51,480 bases of DNA, taken from Gymnopus androsaceus JB14 (lineage: Eukaryota > Basidiomycota > Agaricomycetes > Agaricales > Omphalotaceae). The notes below the pieces were generated by a model. The model was not told the DNA's origin. It saw only the letters and a program-made list of their open reading frames with translations, and searched no databases. The position numbers and the translations under genes were made by a program. Each line of letters opens with the position of its first letter. Positions within the stretch are counted from its first letter, which is position 1. The DNA lies in contig ML769797.1 of the NCBI GenBank assembly GCA_009733575.1, positions 1 through 51,480 on the forward strand, written 5' to 3'. This document shows, in pieces, positions 46,502 through 51,480 of this stretch.

Positions 46502-48344
46502 TCAGTCGTCTTCTGGTGCCAACCATTCGCCTCCATGGAAAGGTGGGTGTGGTTCCACATTCAGCGCGGGCTGTGGACCCGGGTGAGCAGGCTCGTCGAC
46601 AGGCTCCATAACAGCATTGCTGTCGATCACTTCGTTCATCCAATCCTGAACAGATTCGAGATATGTTCGCGACCTGTTGACTGGGGCTGTCGGACCTTCA
46701 TTGGGCAAACCAGCATCCGAAAGTCCGGGTGAGATACCTCTGAAAACACCAGCAGAAGAATTCGCATCTATGGAGTTGAATATTATCACTGTGATACCTA
46801 TCCGGAATCTCTAAGCTTACCGACGCTTTTGCCATCCCAGTTGGATTCGGATGGTGCTGGATCTGGGACCTCAGCGCTACTACGAGCAACAATTTGAATA
46901 GGTGGGAGATGGACTGGTTCAGGGACCTACATGGGGAAATTAATCCGATGTGTTCTGATCAAGGAGAGCGAGAGCGAGAGCAGCCTCCGGACTCTGGGCC
47001 ATCGCGTCGTACACCGTACATGGTGTTTGGGAATTGGGGGGCTCTTCACACACCTTGGGGTAGCGGAGTGTTGTGGCTATTCGCATGGCAGAAGCAACCC
47101 AGAAGGTCAAGCATTCTGTTATCGTAGGGCTATAGGCAGAGTGCGCGTACACCCCAGAAATGAAAGCATTTGTCCAGCCTGAAGCAGGAATTGTCAGTCA
47201 GTCGTTCAAAAAAATGCAAGGCGACGTTAACTAGCCTTTGGAGAACATGCCGAATGTCTGTTAACAATAGATATGTCAATTGATAGTATTTGCATTCGCT
47301 CGACTTGTACTTACCCAATGATTGTATGATGTTAACACAAACCAAGGCGTGTTCTTGCTCACACATAGATCCCATAACTAAAAAGTAGCCATTGAGTTCA
47401 AGTCGGTATTCATAGTAACACTGGAGACGAACTTTTGCCCACAATCTATGTGTGCTATTCAAAGGTGTAGGAAACTGCCAAAGCAAGTGAGTAACGATCT
47501 TGTGTGTCCTCATAGATAACATGCTCACAGCATTTCCTCGTTCTCTAAATGGCGGGAACTAGAAAACATTCAATCAAGGTCCTTATTAAAAGTTCTAGTA
47601 TATACGCACCGAACGACATTTCGCAAATTCTTTGATATCCTGCAGCGAAAGTATCCACGGAGGTTGAAACGCCACGACCACGGAGGAGTACTGGACTGCT
47701 TTTCGACGTTCCTCTTGTAATCCGTCCAAAACATGACCAGGTATACTCCACATGTAATACTGGAATATCTTGCGATCGACGTCTCCTTCATCAGCCAATG
47801 AAAAGTTCCATAGCTGCGTATCCGGGTGAAGTAGATGTATGATTCGCTGGACTGTCATGAGTGCGAGGTTATCGACCCATGGAGCAAGACTAGGAACAGT
47901 TGAACGGATTTCTTATCCAGAAGAAGCATCATCATCTTACCGGTTTATATCGGATGGTCTTCTCTCTTCTTGGTACATGATGTCAAAGTCAGTCCCTGGA
48001 CATGGTATCGACAATGTTTCCCCCGTCGCCTCGTCTCTGTCTTCGACTCCCAGCGCATGCTCTGGCAGATACGTGTCGATCCCTATAAAAAAAGTCATTC
48101 TCTGTTTGTACAAACGGAGTCGAGAAGGGTGGGACGCACAAGCTGTAATCACCTCCTCCATTCTGAAGTTTTCCAGAGTGTAGATATTCTCTAGCCGTCT
48201 CCAGCTTTCCGGACGAACCTTGAGGGTGTTTTGATGACTCTTGTGGCCATCAGGAGGCATGGGCGGAGCGAACCTGTCGTTCGTCATTCTGGGTAGAGCT
48301 GCCTCTCGGACATAACTTTTGAGGTTGTCAGTGCCTTTGACCAT
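46502..48344 (-). CDS. Basidiomycete-type conserved hypothetical protein
   Basis: A multi-exon gene from ATG 48344 to TGA 46502-46504. First exons: 48140-48344, 47941-48082, 47610-47889 and 47558 downward. Joined motifs include ESWRRLENIYTLENF, ITAWIDTYLPEH, RLAPWVDNLALMTVQRIIH, FQYYMWSIPGHVLDGLQEERR, VVVAFQPPWILSLQDIKEFAKC, RLWAKLWDLCVSKNTPWFVL, TSYNHWTFGMFSKGWTNAF, PTITECLTFWVASAMR and an acidic tail ending GGEWLAPEDD. The TPWFVLTSYNHWTFGMFSKGWT-type core is shared by many Agaricomycete proteins of unknown function, often in large families. A 54-nt intron inside the fourth exon (GTGAGC...GGCAG) keeps frame whether spliced or not. No signal peptide or membrane segment is obvious. I do not assign a function. 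Confidence 0.75.
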
Positions 48345-48729
48345 GGTACACGATGAAGAATTAAAAGATGGGGTTTCAATCGTTCACATTTACCATACGC
48401 ATTATTTAACGTCGGCGAAGTACAAGAGCAAGTGCCTTTGTGCCAAAGATAGTAACGTAATTAGGCTTCACCTTGATCCCAAGTAGGCCAAGTCCCTTGT
48501 TCTTTTTCAATATGGAAATATCTTCAGCACTGAGATGTCGAGAGAAAATTGAAAGGTCAGAGTTTCAGGGTTTCCGATTGATCCATAAGTGATAGCAAAG
48601 AAGCGATAGCATAGTAAAACACGATAACATGATGGATACAGAAGTAGTACAGATTGCCATATGATCCAGATACTCGAAATTAATAGATTGAGACTGTTCA
48701 ACAGTTATATATATGGAGGTTGATTGCGT
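48345..48729. other. Intergenic region
   Basis: It should contain the promoter of the hypothetical gene at left and the 3' end of the Cys-rich gene at right. Nothing else is seen. Confidence 0.45.
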
Positions 48730-49040
48730 TCATCGACCGAATGCGCCTGTAGTAACAAAGTGTTGAGAGACAAAAAGGAAGACGAGCGCCCATGATGCAA
48801 CATACCGTTTTTTGGCCTACAGTTTGGGCATCGCATAAAACTCATTCGGATGGGGTTCTGAGATGGTTGACCCATCAGTCTTACACAGTGGGGCGACTTG
48901 CAATACGGATGAACGTGCCGCACACTGAAGACGCAGTTCTCTCGCAAACAATCTTGCGTATGCGTAATTAAAAAAAACCAGACGTGAGCGCTTGCAACCT
49001 TCTTCACGAAGCGAAAATCACCTAGTTTTTCAGTAGCCAT
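48730..49040 (-). CDS. Small Cys-rich hypothetical protein
   Basis: Two exons, 48806-49040 and 48730-48746, join to 252 nt (83 aa). The protein reads MATEKLGDFRFVKK, then DCLRENCVFSVRHVHPYCKS-PHCVRLMGQPSQ, then RCPNCRPKNGAFGR. The spacing CX4C...HX2C X4C...CPXC resembles the Cys-rich protein at 43537-44048, though without the QYR segment. It may bind zinc. The first exon might hide a very short extra intron around the T8 run near 48970, so the N-terminal third is less sure. No function is known to me. Confidence 0.45.
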
Positions 49041-49844
49041 AGGAACAAAATGGTTACATTCGGTGTAAAACCGACCATCTACAATCTATCGAGGTTGAAA
49101 ATTAGTCACTGCGTGCAATGAATGAGTGAAACCACACACGTTATGACACATTTGGTGAATTCAAGAGAATCGATCTGTAAGAGAGGAGGACTAAGGAATG
49201 AGTGAGAGAATGTAGGTCGATGGCCTCGAGAATCGCTCTTTATGCAGTTTGGCCATTTGCTACGCAAGCGACGCTAGGTGTAGCACCTCGTTTCCCAACT
49301 CCGTATAAAGGCGAGGCTACCGCAATCTGCCATTCTAATGAATAAGATTGATCGCGAAAGCGCTTAATAAAGGTAAGCGGCTTCGTGGGCTCTAGGCTTG
49401 GAAGGTCTGGAGATGCGAGGTTCTCAGAAGCGGTGAAAGCAAAACCGCGGCGATCAATGACTCCACAGTTCCTGAAGTGTCGAGATTTTCATATGAGCAG
49501 GTAAGAGTTTAGGGAAGAGATGGTACATTTTCGAGAAAAACCCATCATGTTCGCCATGAGGTCTGTAGATTGGTGTAGATTCGATAGCTGGATGATCGAT
49601 AACAGAGCGCCTGACCAGTCTAAAGGCCCTGAGGTAGGAGTTGGGGTGTCAATCGAACGAGAGCATTGAACTGAAAGGCGCGTCGACGAACGCAAGTGAC
49701 GTCAAAAAATACGAAGGGCCAAGGTCAACACGACGCACAATGTTGAAAGAGGATCCAGACATTCGGTCCGAGTTCATAAAACTTAAAGGCTTGACATAGA
49801 GATTGAACTCAATCATAAGGATGGAATGACGGAGAGGAGATAGT
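49041..49844. other. Intergenic region, about 0.8 kb
   Basis: No coding region with a motif or splice support on either strand. It holds the promoter of the Cys-rich gene and the 3' region of bS21m. Confidence 0.45.
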
Positions 49845-50477
49845 TTATGCCCCCCGTTTTCGGATTTTTGTAACGAGTTGTACATTTTTACGGACCTAAA
49901 GTAAGTGTATTAGCAAACAACGATTCAGCTGATATTACTTGATACTCACTTCGTGTGCGAACAGACGTCTCCATCGTTCACTTTCCAGTCTTCTCCGTTT
50001 TACACCCTTCTTCTCGTGTCTTTCTGCCAACTTCAGCTGTTTGCGAACCCTGTTCCGGAATAGAATATAATCAAGCTTCCTGAACGCCTCGGCCAGATTC
50101 CCGTCTACAACTTTTACACTTCGACCTAGATATGTGGTTCTGAGAACCGAGGCGAAAATTTAAGATGAAAGACAAAGCTAACCAATGTAAGGGTTGTTAT
50201 TGACACGGGCTATATCCGCGTAATTTATCCTAGCAATATTGGATTTTTCCTCCCATATTTTCTCCGGTAGCCTCGCGGCACTTTTATCAGCTGCACTACG
50301 GACGAGGTTTGACGTTACTGCGTCGAGCGATTTCTGAACCGCATTGTCCCATTTTCTCTCCACGTCATCGACTTTGGAAATGGCAGAGACAGTAAAAGGA
50401 CGACGACATAGAGCCCCAAATTTTGGCAGGCTAGTTGGAGCAAGTGAGAATACGCGAAGAAAGGACATGAAGTGCAA
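49845..50477 (-). CDS. MRP21: Mitochondrial small-subunit ribosomal protein bS21m
   Basis: Component of the mitochondrial 37S ribosomal subunit. Exons: 50183-50477, 49950-50125 and 49845-49895 (522 nt, 173 aa). The N-terminus (MSFLRVFSLAPTSLPKFGAL, CRRPF) is basic and hydroxylated, as expected for a mitochondrial presequence. The C-terminal 70 residues are the bS21 domain: GRSVKVVDGNLAEAFRKLDY, RNRVRKQLKLAERHEKKGVK, RRRLESERWRRLFAHE, VRKNVQLVTKIRKRGA. Two in-frame ATGs (50477 and 50468) are possible starts. It is divergent from Gir2 with 64 bp between starts. Confidence 0.92.
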
Positions 50478-50541
50478 ATATTCTGGCTCACGTGCCTTCC
50501 GGGGCGGTATTCTGGGCGCTTATAGTTTCCGATCTCCCATC
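50478..50541. promoter_or_regulatory. Bidirectional promoter of bS21m and Gir2
   Basis: Only 64 bp separate the two divergent start codons, the tightest spacing in the window. Both products serve translation-related functions. No specific motif was recognised. Confidence 0.45.
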
Positions 50542-51480
50542 ATGGCTACTGAAGTTCTGCTCGAAGAATTCGAAGTACCAAGTGCTCTTATGAGGGGTAT
50601 CCGTTGCTGATCTCGAATAATTCTAGGTTCTCGAATCAATTTATCCTACAGAACTATCAAGTTCGTACTTGGGTCCAGTTTTGCGAGTTCATCATATCTG
50701 AGGCTCATGCAAAGAATCTTCCGAAAAGGACATCCAGATAGACGTAGAACCTGAAGACGTGGAATACGGTCTAACTTCCAGTAAGTCCTTTTTTCTTAGC
50801 TGTGGAAATTGCTCAAGATCCAATGCTAGTCAAGTTGACACTCAGTGTACACTATCCCGACGATTACCCAGATTCCCTGCCTGATTTATCATTGTCCCCT
50901 CTTGAGGGCGATGTAGAACAAGCAGAAATAGATAACCTCCTGGATGGCCTGATCAAAGTCGTAAGTCTGTGTTCATGCTGGCTGCATCAGGATTAATGTA
51001 TTCAGGGCGAGGAAAACCTGGGGATGGCGATGACGTTCACATTGGTATCACATCTCAGAGAGCAACTGTCTGACCTGGTTCAATCGAGAGAAGCTCAGCG
51101 AAAGTTTGAAGAATCTGAAAAAGAACGATTGGCATTGGAGGTATTGACTCTTTTTCAAATGGGTTAACTCAATGACCGATCCATTCATCAAGGAGGAGGA
51201 ACTAAGGACTCGTGGCACGCCTGTAACAGTAGAGTCGTTTAAAGCATGGAAAGCTAAATTCGACCAGGAACAAGCTGACAAGAAATCCAAGGAAGAAGAG
51301 GAGCGATTGAAGGGCTTCACGGCGAAAGAACGCGATGAGTTCCGAAGGATTCATACCCGATTATCTGGTGAGCATAGACGATCGATCTATTTGCTCAGTC
51401 AAATTCTAATGGTCTGTAGGACGCCAACTGTTCGAGCGTAACAGGATTTTGGAAGAGGACACTCTCTTGGAAGAGGGTAC
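50542..51480 (+). CDS. GIR2: Gir2/RWDD1-like RWD-domain protein (3' end outside the window)
   Basis: Partner of the DRG/Rbg GTPases and of Gcn1 in translation control, by family. Exons: 50542-50574, 50627-50660, 50715-50780, 50800-50960, 51006-51140, 51193-51367 and 51420 to the edge. The RWD domain reads EEFEVLESIYPTELSKSSEK, DIQIDVEPEDVEYG, LVKLTLSVHYPDDYPDSLPD, GEENLGMAMTFTLVSHLRE. It is followed by a charged helix and the family hallmark RTRGTPVTVESFKAWKAKFD, then RLSGRQLFERNRILEED. The third and fourth exons are separated by only 19 nt (GTAAGTCCTTTTTTCTTAG). Frame demands its removal, or use of another donor such as 50770 (31 nt) or skipping of the third exon. Confidence 0.9.

Noticed and set aside
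1..51480. Search for a secondary-metabolite or defence-type gene cluster
   Set aside because: The neighbours are unrelated housekeeping genes with no synthase, transporter or toxin set. The only tandem family is MetAP1.

Overview
The window is nuclear DNA of a basidiomycete fungus, most likely a mushroom-forming Agaricomycete. Almost every gene is cut by many introns of about 45-60 bp with GT...AG ends and CTAAC/CTGAC-like branch sites. Exons joined at consensus splice sites give full-length eukaryotic proteins, and two of the hypothetical proteins resemble families I know only from basidiomycetes. I saw no tRNA, rRNA, CRISPR array or intact transposon.

Layout, left to right: 3' end of sulfide:quinone oxidoreductase (+); phosphoinositide phospholipase C (+); exosome subunit Mtr3 (-), head-to-head with a Heh/Src1-type inner nuclear membrane protein (+); a 3.7-kb gene-free stretch; ESCRT-I subunit Vps23/TSG101 (-); a broken TEA/ATTS-domain transcription factor (+); nucleolar complex protein Noc3 (-), head-to-head with a Nepro-like nucleolar protein (+); a large five-TOG XMAP215/Stu2 microtubule polymerase (+); a glycerol-3-phosphate acyltransferase of the Gat/SCT1 type (+); two tandem methionine aminopeptidase 1 genes (-); a conserved hypothetical membrane protein (-); eIF2B alpha (+); a small Cys-rich protein (+); a C/K/T-class cyclin (+); a basidiomycete-type hypothetical protein (-) and a second Cys-rich protein (-); mitochondrial ribosomal protein bS21m (-), head-to-head with Gir2/RWDD1 (+, running off the right edge).

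The genes are mostly unrelated housekeeping genes and do not form a metabolic cluster. There are loose themes: nucleolar ribosome and RNA work (Mtr3, Noc3, Nepro) and translation (MetAP1, eIF2B alpha, Gir2, bS21m). Three divergent pairs share promoters of only 64-103 bp.

I found no new multi-gene system. What stands out is gene structure. Both MetAP1 copies need a 2-nt exon (or a twin intron) to encode the Trp of the zinc-finger region. The acyltransferase has a 6-nt exon beside a duplicated splice acceptor. There are 18-nt exons, two GC-AG introns and an apparent 19-nt intron. MetAP1 sits in a 2.5-2.7-kb tandem duplication, one unit of which carries an insertion of about 440 bp. Gene models were built by hand from splice consensus and remembered family motifs. 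Exon sums divide by three for every complete model.
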